A DNA stretch of 64,000 nucleotides from Rhynchopus euleeides (GCA_963210315.1 OY723281.1:1-64000); one strand, 5' to 3'; positions 51,373 through 62,182 are shown, counted from the stretch's first letter. Made by a program: numbers and translations. The notes: generated by a model not told the origin, from the letters alone.

Positions 51373-52332
51373 ATGGCCGGTTGCAACACCGACAATGTGG
51401 TTTGGGACGACATCCCTCTACAGCTTTACCCTACAGGGAAGGAACCGCACCAGCCAGTTGCCGCGTGCTGTTTCCCGGAGTGCCCTGTGACACACAAGAC
51501 AGCAGGGTGCACTGCCTGCGCACGCTGCGGTGGGCAATGCAAGACCGCATGCGCGGTGTACGCCGCATGCGGAGAGCAACTGGATCGCTGGACCCAGTTC
51601 ACGGGTGCGAAATCCCGCTTCATCTGCCCCCCGTGTTGTGTGGCCGTGGCCAAAGGAGCTCCCCTGGGAGGCATCGTTCCGCCTCCTGAGGCCAACGATG
51701 ATGAGGAAACGGATTCTGACCGTGAGCCTCTTGCACAACAGGTGCACGCTGCAGTCCTGACTGCTAGCGACCCCCACGCTGGGGACATGCGCGTGACATA
51801 TGCCCAGGCAATGCACGCCCTGGGTGATCTTCCTGAAGGTCCCCAGAAGATGCTGAACGCATACCTGATCCAACAGTCTCTTGATTTCCAGGAATTCGCC
51901 GCCAGGGCCCCCGCTTCGGCCCCCGCTCCCGCTCCTGCCCCCGTCCCCGCACCCGATTCCGCACCTGAGCTGCTCGTGGGCCCTCAGGACGATAGCGACT
52001 TCAGCGTCCCTATCGTGGGCTCTTGGAATCTCGACGAGCGCTCCAAGAGGGGGAAGAAGTACGTCATGGCCGGGGTGAAAGACCGCTACGCCGCTGGGCA
52101 TCCCGAAGAGCCGAACCACCTGGCTCCTGGGAGCCACGAAGTCAGGGTGCTCCTGGCGACCATGCGCGAGCTGCTGACGGGCTCAAGGGAGGCAGCCTTG
52201 CACATCCTCGTGTCCCGCTTGTTTGCCGAGTGCTGCGCTAGGGCTCGCAGTCCTGGTTCTGCGATGGTACTTGTTTACTGCCTTCACATCTGCACTGTGA
52301 GCAGCAGGAATATGACGATCTTGAGAGCATGA
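51373..52332 (+). CDS. Cysteine-rich orphan protein with Ala-Pro linker
   Basis: A 319-residue frame starting MAGCNTDNVVWDDIPLQLYP. Residues ~32-90 carry about a dozen Cys (CCFPEC, CTACARCGGQC, CAVYAACG, CPPCC), resembling a double zinc-binding module of the ZZ/B-box/RING-like sort. Then come an acidic stretch (DDEETDSD), a helical region, an Ala-Pro repeat (~180-198), and a basic RSKRGKKY segment. The C terminus (~290 on) drifts into non-conserved sequence, so the real protein may splice out earlier. Function is unknown. It could be a host gene or a first exon of a mobile element. Composition is consistent with real coding sequence. Confidence 0.5.
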   Translation: MAGCNTDNVVWDDIPLQLYPTGKEPHQPVAACCFPECPVTHKTAGCTACARCGGQCKTACAVYAACGEQLDRWTQFTGAKSRFICPPCCVAVAKGAPLGGIVPPPEANDDEETDSDREPLAQQVHAAVLTASDPHAGDMRVTYAQAMHALGDLPEGPQKMLNAYLIQQSLDFQEFAARAPASAPAPAPAPVPAPDSAPELLVGPQDDSDFSVPIVGSWNLDERSKRGKKYVMAGVKDRYAAGHPEEPNHLAPGSHEVRVLLATMRELLTGSREAALHILVSRLFAECCARARSPGSAMVLVYCLHICTVSSRNMTILRA

Positions 52333-52753
52333 CTGCCTTCGTTCGCGCGTGCAGCTTCTCGCACTGGGGAAAAACGCAGCCGGGGACTGCCTGTGCCGGT
52401 GAGCCTTCGTGGGGGAAAGGCTGCCCCGTGTCCCGGTCGGCATCGCGTGGGTGCGACGGGAAAGGCATGGCCCTGAGTCCCAGGTGCTCGGCGGAGAGTG
52501 CTGTGTCTGGCGCAAAGAAGAACTGCTGTGCTCGTGGTATGTTCCTGTGGGCTTGTGGGCTGGTGGCGGGCAGCACGAAGGCAAAAAGCGAGGGAGCTGT
52601 CGCTATACAATGGCCCCGAGTCCAAGCGGGCCTCGTGGGCCGGGCTTGAGTTGAGGGCTGCTTCTATTTTGGGCTCGTAGGCGGGGAGAAGTCTTTGTGG
52701 GCTCGAAGCCAGGAAAAAAGGGGCACAGCTGCTCGGATCGGTTGTCGCTCGCT
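52333..52753. other. Lead-in to the 173-bp repeats
   Basis: Holds degenerate forms of the repeat core (GGGCTCGTAGGC near 52670, GGGCTCGAAGCC near 52700). No gene supported. Confidence 0.45.
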
Positions 52754-53650
52754 CCTGCGGCTTTTGGGCTCGTAGGCCAAGCGATGCAAGGAGGAGAAAA
52801 CGCGACCCCCCCCGACAGCTCTGCTCGGCTTGCTCGCTGCTACTCCTGTGGTTTATGGGCTCGTAGGCCAAACCAAGAGGAGGGAAGCAAGCGAATCAGC
52901 CCTGCTCGCAAAATCGACGCTGCAGCTCTCGCGCTTATGGGTTCGTAGGCCAAGCGATGCAAGGAGGAGAAAACGCGACCCCCCCCGACAGCTCTGCTCG
53001 GCTAGCTCGCTGCTACTCCTGTGGTTTATGGGCTCGTAGGCCAAACCAAGAGGAGGGAAACAAGCGAATCAGCCCTGCTCGCACAATCGACGCTGCAGCT
53101 CTCGCGCTTATGGGTTCGTAGGCCAAGCGACGCAAGGAGGAGAAAAAACGCGACCCCCCACAGCTCTGCTCGGCTAGCTCGCTGCTACTCCCGTGGTTTA
53201 TGGGCTCGTAGGCCAAACCAAGAGGAGGGGAGCAAACGAATCAGCCCTGCTCGCACAATCGACGCTGCAGCTCTCTCGCTTATGGGCTCGTAGGCCAAGC
53301 GATGCAAGGAGGAGAAAACGCGACCCCCCCCGACAGCTCTGCTCGACTTGCTCGCTGCTACTCTGTGGTTTATGGGCTCGTAGGCCAAACCAAGAGGAGG
53401 GAAACAAGCGAATCGGCCCTGCTCGCACAATCGACGCTGCAGCTCTCGCGCTTATGGGTTCGTAGGCCAAGCGACGCAAGGAGGAGAAAAAACGCGACCC
53501 CCCGACAGCTCTGCTCGGCTTGCTCGCTGCTACTCCTGTGGTTTATGGGCTCGTAGGCCAAACCAAGAGGAGGGAAGCAAGCGAATCAGCCCTGCTCGCA
53601 CAATCGACGCTGCAGCTCTCGCGCTTATGGGCTCGTAGGCCAAGCGACTG
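52754..53650. repeat. 173-bp tandem repeat, about five copies
   Basis: GTTTATGGGCTCGTAGGCC recurs at 52851, 53024, 53196, 53368 and 53541, with spacings of 172-173 bp. Each unit also has a second, related half-site (CGCTTATGGGTTCGTAGGCC), so the unit is itself a diverged dimer. All frames are non-conserved. Confidence 0.9.
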
Positions 53651-54777
53651 AGAGAGACTGTTTTTAAAAAATCTGTGACAGCCCATAGTTGTGTGTGAGT
53701 CCTTCGGACGTGTCTACCTGTCTGAAGTACAGAAAGGTGGCGGAGCACAGGAAGGGAGAGAGAGAAGGGCGCTGATCGTATGGCAAACGGTAGGAAGCAT
53801 TTCCCTCAACACCTATCCCCTGCAGGGATTGTGTTGGTTGCACTAATAAATGCCGAGAGTTCCGGTGTCCGACCACCTGGTATTACTTGGCTCCATCCAC
53901 CCAGTCATTACGAGGGGGCGTCCCTTGAAGCCAGTTCCGCAGAACTCAGACCCCCCTTAAAACCAATGTCCTGTGTAGACAACTACTTAGCCTGCCTGAT
54001 GACGACACCAATTCGCTGGGAGAGAGGCCGCGGTCCAGGACCCCAATGGGGATGACGTGGCATTGTTTGACCGGATCGGTTGTGTAAGTGTGTAGCCCCC
54101 TCCGCCCTCTGTCCCTCCCCCAGGGTGGTGTGTGGAGGCGAGAAGCGCAAACAGCAGCAATGCAGGCGTAGCAAAAAGTGGATCCCTGCAGGTAGACCCT
54201 CGGGATACATCCCTATCATCGGGTCACCTGAAATTTCCCAATTTGAAAATCTGCAGCAAGGCAACACGGGATGGGATGGGGCACATGACCTGCACAGGGG
54301 TGGGGGGCAGAGGGCAGGGGGTGGGGTTGTGGTTGGGGTCATGGCATTTGATTACTTGAGCTTTATTGCTCGAATTTCGCACAAGAAACCTCCTCACTTG
54401 GCCGATTTTCTCCCACAACAAGGTCCGGCTTCCACAACACGGATTTGGAGTTTTGTAAGCCGGAGCAAACCACATTTGCTTGATTTTTGGGGTCGCATGA
54501 GTGAGAATTCGGGGCGAAACGTCGCGATTTTCTCACGACTGCCTTCGAACATGGACAGTTCCAGACCACCAGGACCCGATTATGGGCCCAGACAAGTTTG
54601 GGTCAATAGTTTGGGCGGAATTTCGCCAAGGCCAAAAAACAGCCATTTTCCGGAAATTCCGGGACCCGTTTTAACGCGTTTTAGGGCCCAAAATAGGCTC
54701 AAAACTCAAAAATTCCTTCGAAATCGGGCTCAAACGTCCAAAATAGGACCCCCCCGAAAAAAAAATTTGAAAAGGGT
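53651..54777. other. Spacer left of the telomere-like element
   Basis: No gene. From about 54715 to 54785 the sequence resembles 58979-59050 inside the adjacent element (TCGAAATCGGGC, then a run of A, then GGTCCCCCTA). This indicates a locally repeated motif. Confidence 0.45.
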
Positions 54778-54849
54778 CCCCCTATCAGGCCTCTGGCTAA
54801 TTCTGGGGCCGGACTTAACGTTGGGCCGGAGGGGGGGGGGGGGGGGGGG

Positions 54850-55017
54850 CTACCCTACCCTACCCTACCCTACCCTACCCTACCCTACCCTACCCTACCC
54901 TACCCTACCCTACCCTACCCTACCCTACCCTACCCTACCCTACCCTACCCTACCCTACCCTACCCTACCCTACCCTACCCTACCCTACCCTACCCTACCC
55001 TACCCTACCCTACCCTA
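54850..55017 (+). repeat. (CTACC)n pentanucleotide array, about 33 units
   Basis: Uninterrupted CTACC repeats following a G run. A short mirrored GGGTA array of about four units occurs at 59098-59115. Confidence 0.97.
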
Positions 55018-55019
55018 CA

Positions 55020-58000
55020 GCACGTCGGGGGTACCCACAACCCGACCCAACCCTACCCTAGGGTGAGGGTTGGGTACCCATAACCCGACCCAACACGACC
55101 CTACCCAACCCAGGGGTCAGGGCCAGGGTTGATCCTAGACCCAACCCAACCCAAGGGTTAGGGTCAGGGTTGACCCCAGACCCTACCCAACCCTAGGGTT
55201 AGGGTCAGGGTTGACCCTAGACCCTACCCAACCCTAGGGTTAGGGTTAGGGTTAACCCTTGACCCAACCCTAGGGATAGGGTTAGGGTTGACCCTAGACC
55301 CTACCCTAACCCTAGGGTTAGGGTCAGGGTTAACCCTAGACCCTACCCTAACCCTAGGGTTAGGGTTAGGGTTAACCCTAGACCCTACCCAACCCTCGGG
55401 TTAGGGTCAGGGTTGACCCGAGACCCTACCCAACCCTAGGGTTAGGGTCAGGGTTGACCCTAGACCCTACCCTAACCCTAGGGTTGGGTAGGGTCTAGGG
55501 TTAACCCTAGACCCTACCCAACCCTAGGGTTAGGGTCAGGGTTGACCCGAGACCCTACCCAACCCTAGGGTTAGGGTCAGGGTTGACCCTAGACCCTACC
55601 CTAACCCTAGGGTTAGGGTTAGGGTTAACCCTGGACCCAACCCTAGGGTTAGGGTTAGGGTTGACCCTAGACCCTACCCTAACCCTAGGGTTAGGGTCAG
55701 GGTTAACCCTAGACCCTACCCTAACCCTAGGGTTAGGGTTAGGGTTAACCCTTGACCCAACCCTAGGGTTAGGGTTAGGGTGAACCCTAGACCCTACCCA
55801 ACCCTCGGGTTAGGGTCAGGGTTGACCCTAGACCCTACCCAACCCTAGGGTTAGGGTCAGGGTTAACCCTAGACCCTACCCTAACCCTAGGGTTAGGGTT
55901 AGGGTTAACCCTAGACCCTACCCAACCCTCGGGTTAGGGTCAGGGTTGACCCGAGACCCTACCCAACCCTAGGGTTAGGGTCAGGGTTGACCCTAGACCC
56001 TACCCTAACCCTAGGGTTAGGGTTAGGGTTAACCCTGGACCCAACCCTAGGGTTAGGGTTAGGGTTGACCCTAGACCCTACCCTAACCCTAGGGTTAGGG
56101 TCAGGGTTAACCCTAGACCCTACCCTAACCCTAGGGTTAGGGTTAGGGTTAACCCTTGACCCAACCCTAGGGTTAGGGTTAGGGTGAACCCTAGACCCTA
56201 CCCAACCCTCGGGTTAGGGTCAGGGTTGACCCTAGACCCTACCCAACCCTAGGGTTAGGGTCAGGGTTAACCCTAGACCCTACCCTAACCCTAGGGTTAG
56301 GGTTAACCCTAGACCCTACCCAACCCTCGGGTTAGGGTCAGGGTTGACCCGAGACCCTACCCAACCCTAGGGTTAGGGTCAGGGTTGACCCTAGACCCAA
56401 CCCTAACCCTAGGGTTAGGGTTAGGGTTAACCCTTGACCCAACCCTAGGGTTAGGGTTAGGGTTGACCCTAGACCCTACCCTAACCCTAGGGTTAGGGTT
56501 AGGGTTAACCCTAGATCCTACCCAACCCTCGGGTTAGGGTCAGGGTTGACCCTAGACCCTACCCTAACCCTAGGGTTAGGGTCAGGGTTAACCCTAGACC
56601 CTACCCTAACCCTAGGGTTAGGGTTAGGGTTAACCCTTGACCCAACCCTAGGGTTAGGGTTAGGGTTAACCCTAGACCCTACCCAACCCTAGGGTTAGGG
56701 TCAGGGTTGACCCGAGACCCTACCCAACCCTAGGGTTAGGGTCAGGGTTGACCCTAGACCCTACCCTAACCCTAGGGTTAGGGTTAGGGTTAACCCTGGA
56801 CCCAACCCTAGGGTTAGGGTTAGGGTTGACCCTAGACCCTACCCAACCCTAGGGTTAGGGTCAGGGTTAACCCTAGACCCTACCCTAACCCTAGGGTTAG
56901 GGTTAGGGTTAACCCTAGACCCTACCCAACCCTCGGGTTAGGGTCAGGGTTGACCCTAGACCCTACCCAACCCTAGGGTTAGGGTCAGGGTTAACCCTAG
57001 ACCCTACCCTAACCCTAGGGTTAGGGTTAGGGTTAACCCTTGACCCAACCCTAGGGTTAGGGTCAGGGTTGACCCCAGACCCTACCCAACCCTAGGGTTA
57101 GGGTTAGGGTAAACCCTTGACCCAACCCTAGGGTTAGGGTCAGGGTTGACCCCAGACCCTACCCTAACCCTAGGGTTAGGGTCAGGGTTAACCCTAGACC
57201 CTACCCTAACCCTAGGGTTAGGGTTAGGGTTAACCCTTGACCCAACCCTAGGGTTAGGGTTAGGGTTGACCCTAGACCCTACCCTAACCCTAGGGTTAGG
57301 GTCAGGGTTAACCCTAGACCCTACCCTAACCCTAGGGTTAGGGTTAGGGTTAACCCTTGACCAAACCCTAGGGTTAGGGTCAGGGTTGACCCCAGACCCT
57401 ACCCAACCCTAGGGTTAGGGTTAGGGTTAACCCTTGACCCAACCCTAGGGTTAGGGTCAGGGTTGACCCTAGACCCTACCCAACCCTAGGGTTAGGGTTA
57501 ACCCTTGACCCAACCCTAGGGTTAGGGTCAGGGTTAACCCTAGACCCTACCCTAACCCTAGGGTTAGGGTTAGGGTTAACCCTTGACCCAACCCTAGGGT
57601 TAGGGTTAGGGTCAGGGTTAACCCTAGACCCTACCCAACCCTCGGGTTAGGGTTAGGGTTAACCCTGGACCCTACCCAACCCTAGGGTTAGGGTCAGGGT
57701 TGACCCTAGACCCTACCCTAACCCTAGGGTTAGGGTCAGGGTTAACCCTAGACCCTACCCAACCCTAGGGTTAGGGTTAACCCTTGACCCAACCCTACGG
57801 TTAGGGTCAGGGTTGACCCTAGACCCTACCCTAGGGTTAGGGTAGGGTATAGGGTTAACCCCAACCCTGATCCGAGGGTTGGGTCGGGTCTAGGGTTCAC
57901 CCTGACCCAAACCCGAACCCTAGGGTAGGGTTGGGTCTAGGATGAACCCTAACCCTAGGGTCGGGCAGGGTCTTGGGTTAACCCCCAACCCTAACCCTCG

Positions 58001-58970
58001 GGTTGGGTAGGGTATAGGGTTAACCCTAACCCTAGGGTTGGGTTGTGTATAGGGTTAACCCTAACCCTAACCCTAGGGTAGGGTTGGGTCTTGGGTTAAC
58101 CCTAACCCTAGGGTTGGGTTGGGTATAGGGTTAACCCTAACCCTAGGGTTGGGTAGGGTATAGGGTTAACCCTAACCCTAGGGTAGGGTTGGGTCTTGGG
58201 TTAACCCTAACCCTAACCCTAGGGTAGGGTTGGGTATAGGGTTAACCCTAACCCTAACCCTAGGGTTGGGTGGGGTATAGGGTTAACCCTAACCCTAGGG
58301 TTGGGTTGGGTCTAGGGTTAACCCGAACCCTAACCCTAGGGTTGGGTTGGGTCTAGGGTTAACCCTGACCCTAACCCTAGGGTTGGGTAGGGTATAGGGT
58401 TAACCCCAACCCTAACCCTAGGGTTGGGTTGGGTCTAGGGTTAACCCTGACCCTAACCCTAGGGTTGGGTTGGGTCTAGGGTTAACCCTGACCCTAACCC
58501 TAGGGTTGGGTAGGGTGTAGGGTTAACCCCAACCCTAACCCTAGGGTTGGGTTGGGTCTAGGGTTAACCCTGACCCTAACCCTAGGGTTGGGTAGGGTGT
58601 AGGGTTAACCCTAACCCTAGGGTAGGGTTGGGTTAACCCTAACCCTAGGGTTGGGTTGGGTATAGGGTTAACCCTAACCCTAACCCTAGGGTTGGGTTGG
58701 GTCTAGGGTTAACCCTGACCCTAACCCTAGGGTTGGGTAGGGTGTAGGGTTAACCCTAACCCTAGGGTAGGGTCTAGGGTTAACCCCAACCCTAACCCTA
58801 GGGTTGGGTAGGGTGTAGGGTTAACCCTCACCCTAACCCTAGGGTTGGGTAGGGTATAGGGTTAACCCTAACCCCAGGGTAGGGTCTAGGGTTAACCCTA
58901 ACCCTAGGGTGAGGGTAGGGTCTGGAGTTAACCCCAACCCCAACCCCAGGGTTGGGTAGGGTCTAGGGTC
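55020..58970. repeat. Telomere-like self-complementary satellite (41-42-bp units), two inverted arms
   Basis: Left of about 57835, units read AACCCTAGGGTTAGGGTCAG then GGTTGACCCTAGACCCTACC. Right of it, the reverse complement (GGTTGGGTCTAGGGTTAACC) dominates. Each unit contains TTAGGG and CCCTAA in both orientations and short palindromes (GGGTTAACCC, CCCTAGGG). It is therefore not a simple telomere tract but a hairpin-forming satellite. Arms are about 2.8 and 1.1 kb. Confidence 0.9.
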
Positions 58971-59196
58971 ACCCGTAACCCTCGAAATCGGGCCCAAATC
59001 GCCAAAATGGGCACCCCTCGAAAAAAAAATTCGAAAAGGTCCCCCTACCCACACCTGGAAATTACCAAAAAATCTGGGACCCCGGCGGCCCCAACCCTAG
59101 GGTAGGGTAGGGTAGCCCCCCCCCCCCCCCCCCCTCCCCCCCCCGGCACGGAGAAACTTAACGTTCGACCCGAATTAGCCAGAGGCCTGCCCCCTA

Positions 59197-59392
59197 TACA
59201 CTCTGGGTTATGGACAATAATTCACGGGTTCCCGGGCCGGGTACCCGGCCGGATACCGGGATCCGGGTACCCGGATCCCGGTATCCGGTGGTATCCGGGG
59301 GGTACCCCCGGGTACCCGGCGGACCACCCGGCCGGGTACCCGGAGGCGGGTACCCGGGTACCCGGCCGGGTACCCGGCGGGAGGTGAAGACT
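59197..59392. repeat. GGGTACCCGG-rich palindromic tract
   Basis: About 170 bp built from GGGTACCCGG, GGATCCGGGTACCCGGATCC and GGATACC motifs, each self-complementary. It is extremely G+C-rich and has no coding sense. Confidence 0.88.
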
Positions 59393-59658
59393 TAGACTGT
59401 ATGACGCACCGAGCGAACTCTGGTGCTGCCTCCACTTCACACATACACACACACGCGGACCTTTCATATTAGTGTAGACACACACCGAGCACTCGCCCTT
59501 GATGTGGTCCCCACTGTCACACCTCCCACCACCGGGGCAACCAGGTATCCAGCCTCTGGAAAACCCCCAGGAAAAATCTTTATACCATTCCCCCTCCCCC
59601 CTTCCTCTTCACCGATTGGGTAGATGTTTCATGACAATAACAGAACAGAACGAATGGG
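59393..59658. repeat. Second copy of the 50748-51010 segment
   Basis: Starts GACTGTATGACGCACCGAGC and ends ACAGAACAGAACGAATGG in both places, with a few differences. Related, more diverged sequence occurs near 44966-45075. Confidence 0.88.
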
Positions 59659-59782
59659 GTGAACGGCTTGCAAGTGAAGTGCGACGTGTGCGTGTGTGGG
59701 AAGTGGCGTAGGCAAGCGGCAGTAAATGGGAGGGAGGGGGGTGGTGGTGGTAAGCTGTGCACGAGGAGCTGTGGGACGGGGT

Positions 59783-60031
59783 CGCGGGGGTTGCGGGTTT
59801 ACGACGGGGTTAAGCAGCAGCCATATATTTCGCCGGGTTTTGCCGAAACTATGCGTCTGCAAATCAGTCGGGGGAGAGAACCAGCGGGTATTCGTCGATC
59901 GCGAGAACACCCCAAACAAAAGACATGCCCGGTAGCGAAGGCGAAGACAGACTGGTGGGTTAAAGCCTTGTCTGGCCGAAGATTCCCCACCCGTCACCCG
60001 TTGGTTCAGGGCGGGAGTTGCCTCCCTTTCC
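59783..60031. repeat. Direct repeat D1 flanking RE2
   Basis: About 245 bp starting at GGTTTACGACGGGGTT and ending TTGCCTCCCTTTCCC, repeated at about 60590-60832. Confidence 0.9.
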
Positions 60032-60551
60032 CTTTTTTTTTTTTTTTTTTCATGTCGCTCCCGTTGGTCACTTCGCTGCTTTGAGTCAGCCACGTGGCGG
60101 AAGCCGGACCGCAGGGAGGGGCGTTGCGCCCGTTGACGCCTCTCACTCCTCATGTGCCTTGAGTAGCTGCCAGGTGGGTCTGCTTTGAGGCGGGGAATCG
60201 CGTCAGGCCAAACAGCCACTGCGAGGACGTCTCCCCTAAAAGAAAAGAAAGAATGTGGGAAGGGGACGGGGGTGGGATGGGTGGGCAGCGCAAGCCGGAA
60301 GGAGCGCCTCCCATGGGGCGGAAGCTCACCCGACAGCATAAAATGCTGCGAAAACAACAAAAAAAGGGAAAATAAACCACGCACACCACAACATCAATAA
60401 AACCAAAGCCGTGCAGAAAGGGCCCCTCCGCATATATGAAACAGGGCACACAGCGGAAAAAGAGTTACCAGAGCTTGCTTTAGTTTCCCCTCGGAGGAGG
60501 GTAATCACAGGGGGCGCCACGTGAAGGCAGCAAGTTGGATTTTATCCCCCC
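60032..60551 (-). mobile_element. RE2: ~500-bp retroposon sharing the RE1 ribozyme block, 20-A tail
   Basis: Read on the minus strand it begins GGGGGGATAAAATCC at 60551. It shares about 85 bp with RE1, then diverges (CTCTGGTAAC versus CTCTGGTATT) and ends with about 20 A (T run 60032-60051). No ORF of note. It sits between two ~245-bp direct repeats (D1, D2). Sharing only the 5' block with RE1 suggests that block is a functional module. Confidence 0.78.
60474..60551 (-). ncRNA. Candidate HDV-like ribozyme, RE2
   Basis: Same 78-nt fold. Relative to RE1 the changes are in the P4 loop (CUCC) and the residue after the catalytic C (CUAA instead of CCAA). Both positions are free to vary in HDV-like ribozymes, and CUAA is also compatible with the pattern. 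Confidence 0.74.
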
Positions 60552-60589
60552 TGTTAGCAGAGGTTGGTGGGTTTACGGGTTTACGGGTT

Positions 60590-60832
60590 TGCGGGTTTAC
60601 GACGGGGTTAAGCAGCAGCCATATATTTCGCCGGGTTTTGCCGAAACTATGCGTCTGCAAATCAGTCGGGGGAGAGAACCAGCGGGTATTCGTCGATCGC
60701 GAGAACACCCCAAACAAAAGACATGCCCGGTAGCGAAGGCGAAGACAGACTGGTGGGTTAAAGCCTTGTCTGGCCGAAGATTCCCCACCCGTCACCCGTT
60801 GGTTCAGGGCGGGAGTTGCCTCCCTTTCCCTT
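60590..60832. repeat. Direct repeat D2 flanking RE2
   Basis: Second copy of D1. Its left side has GGGTTTACGGGTTTACGGG, a short tract akin to the 8-bp satellite unit. Confidence 0.9.
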
Positions 60833-60991
60833 ACACTTACACCGTAGCTTCCGTCCTGTCGCGAAAGCGACGACATATCTCAGGAAAAAGGCCTTCCACG
60901 TGTTGTGTCAAACTGTGGTCAGTTGGCCTCCTTGTTGTGACGCGACTCGCTTTTCTGCACTTCCAAGCGACACTCACTTGGCATGCTGCAC

Positions 60992-61478
60992 TCAGGGTGA
61001 AACGGAAGACACAGCACACACAGAGACTGAAGTGTTGTTCGTTGGTGTGAAGACCCACCTCCCGCAGAGGCTGAGTGCAACAGCAAGACCCTCACCCTTT
61101 GAGTCCACCTTCCCCAGACCCTGACCTGTGCTGAGGCGGTACAGTCTGGTGCTGGTCCAGCGTTTAACGGCAACAACATCACCTGGCTGTGACACAGCAA
61201 GTGCGTAGGGAGAGTCGTCCAGTTGCACAGTCCGCAGGCAGCTGAGGGAGGTTGTGCACCACACCTTGAATGACTTGTCCTCAGAGCACGACACCAGGTG
61301 CTGCTCGTCCTGAGTCAGGGCGATGCCCCTCACCCAAGCAGTGTGCCCATCCAGGGTGTGTGTTTGTGTGAGGGTGCTGATGTCCCACACGCGGATCCTC
61401 TTGTCACATGACCCGCTGAAGATCCTCGTGCCCGACACAGCAATGCTGCGAACATGCCCACTGTGACCCTCCAGCACT
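60992..61478 (-). pseudogene. WD40 copy C: 3' fragment
   Basis: 161 residues matching the last three to four blades of copies A and B (EGHSGHVRSIAVSGTRIF to VCAVSSVSP), including a readable end where copy B has a stop. The 5' half is missing: homology ends at 61478, where Rep-X copy 3 begins. A functional protein is unlikely. Confidence 0.85.
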
Positions 61479-61765
61479 CTACTGTCATGTTATTGGTTTA
61501 TTTCTGTGTACAGATACACACTGCTGATTCGCTTGTCGGGTGGGGGGGGGGGAAAAAAAGGGGGAAAGAACCATATCAAAAGACATAGGGGGTCTTCGCT
61601 GGTCGACAAACTTCGACAAACTTCGTCAGTTTTCAGCCAATTCAACAGGAAATGCACCAAAATGCACTGACGATCACCCCGTAGCGAAGACCCCCATAGC
61701 AAAAACGGGGGTTGGGGGAGGGGGGGGGGAAATGGTTGAGAAAAAACATACATCAGGGGTGGGGG
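61479..61765. mobile_element. Rep-X copy 3 with a MITE but no foldback insertion
   Basis: Contains CTACTGTCATGTTATTGG, the G run, and CATATCAAAAGACATAG as in copies 1 and 2. Its G run holds no FB element, making it the empty counterpart. It truncates WD40 copy C. Confidence 0.82.
61588..61695. mobile_element. MITE, 108 bp, ATA target duplication
   Basis: TIRs GGGGGTCTTCGCT flanked by ATA (61585-61587 and 61696-61698). The unoccupied site AAAAGACATAGCAAAAACGG exists near 43325. Confidence 0.93.
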
Positions 61766-62182
61766 CGTTCTGTTATGGTTTTTGTTTCATTCGTGTGTTC
61801 GTTCTGAAGACAAGATAATGGAAACAAAAGGGAAAACAGGCATGCCCCTCACCACTCAGCGTATCTGCAGAGCCATGTGCACGTACGTACACTCTGGGTA
61901 CACATCGCCGCTCTGCCTTGGGAACAGAGAATGGGGTTTAACACGCTGAACTCCTTTGTGTAAACACCATTGGGTAGGCGGTCACATTCTCAGGTTCCGG
62001 GGGGAGGGGGGGGGGGGGGGAAATTCGTTTTAGAAAACAAAATATTCATCACGTTCCGTCACGTCCGTCAGCATACACACTCACCTCACACATTCGTATA
62101 CACTAAACGCTTCATCTCTTGTTCAAGCCTTCATCATCACGTGGTCGTAGCTCACCCCACGCGGCACTCACTTGGCATATAG
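61766..62182. other. Spacer 3' of the coiled-coil gene
   Basis: A G run near 62000-62020; otherwise nothing recognised. Confidence 0.4.

Larger units (their letters stand above)
54778..59196. mobile_element. hAT-like TIR element filled with telomere-like repeats, 8-bp target duplication
   Basis: CCCCCTAT (54778-54785 and 59189-59196) flanks inverted ends CAGGCCTCTGGCTAATTC (54786-54803; complement 59171-59188). Inside both ends lie a TTAACGTT motif, a long G (or C) run and CTACC repeats, in mirror order. 8-bp duplications and CAG-starting termini are hallmarks of hAT transposons. No transposase is present. The interior (55020-58970) is a 41-42-bp telomere-like satellite. Confidence 0.82.

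Noticed and set aside
52754-53650. CRISPR-like array
   Set aside because: Units are 172-173 bp tandem repeats with no unique spacers, in a eukaryotic genome.
54080-55066. 328-residue plus frame ending in repeated Pro-Tyr-Pro-Thr-Leu
   Set aside because: The second half is the CTACC array read as protein; the first half shows no conserved domain.
54850-58970. A true chromosome end or internal telomere fusion
   Set aside because: Unique sequence flanks both sides, units contain both strand polarities, and the block has inverted termini with an 8-bp duplication.
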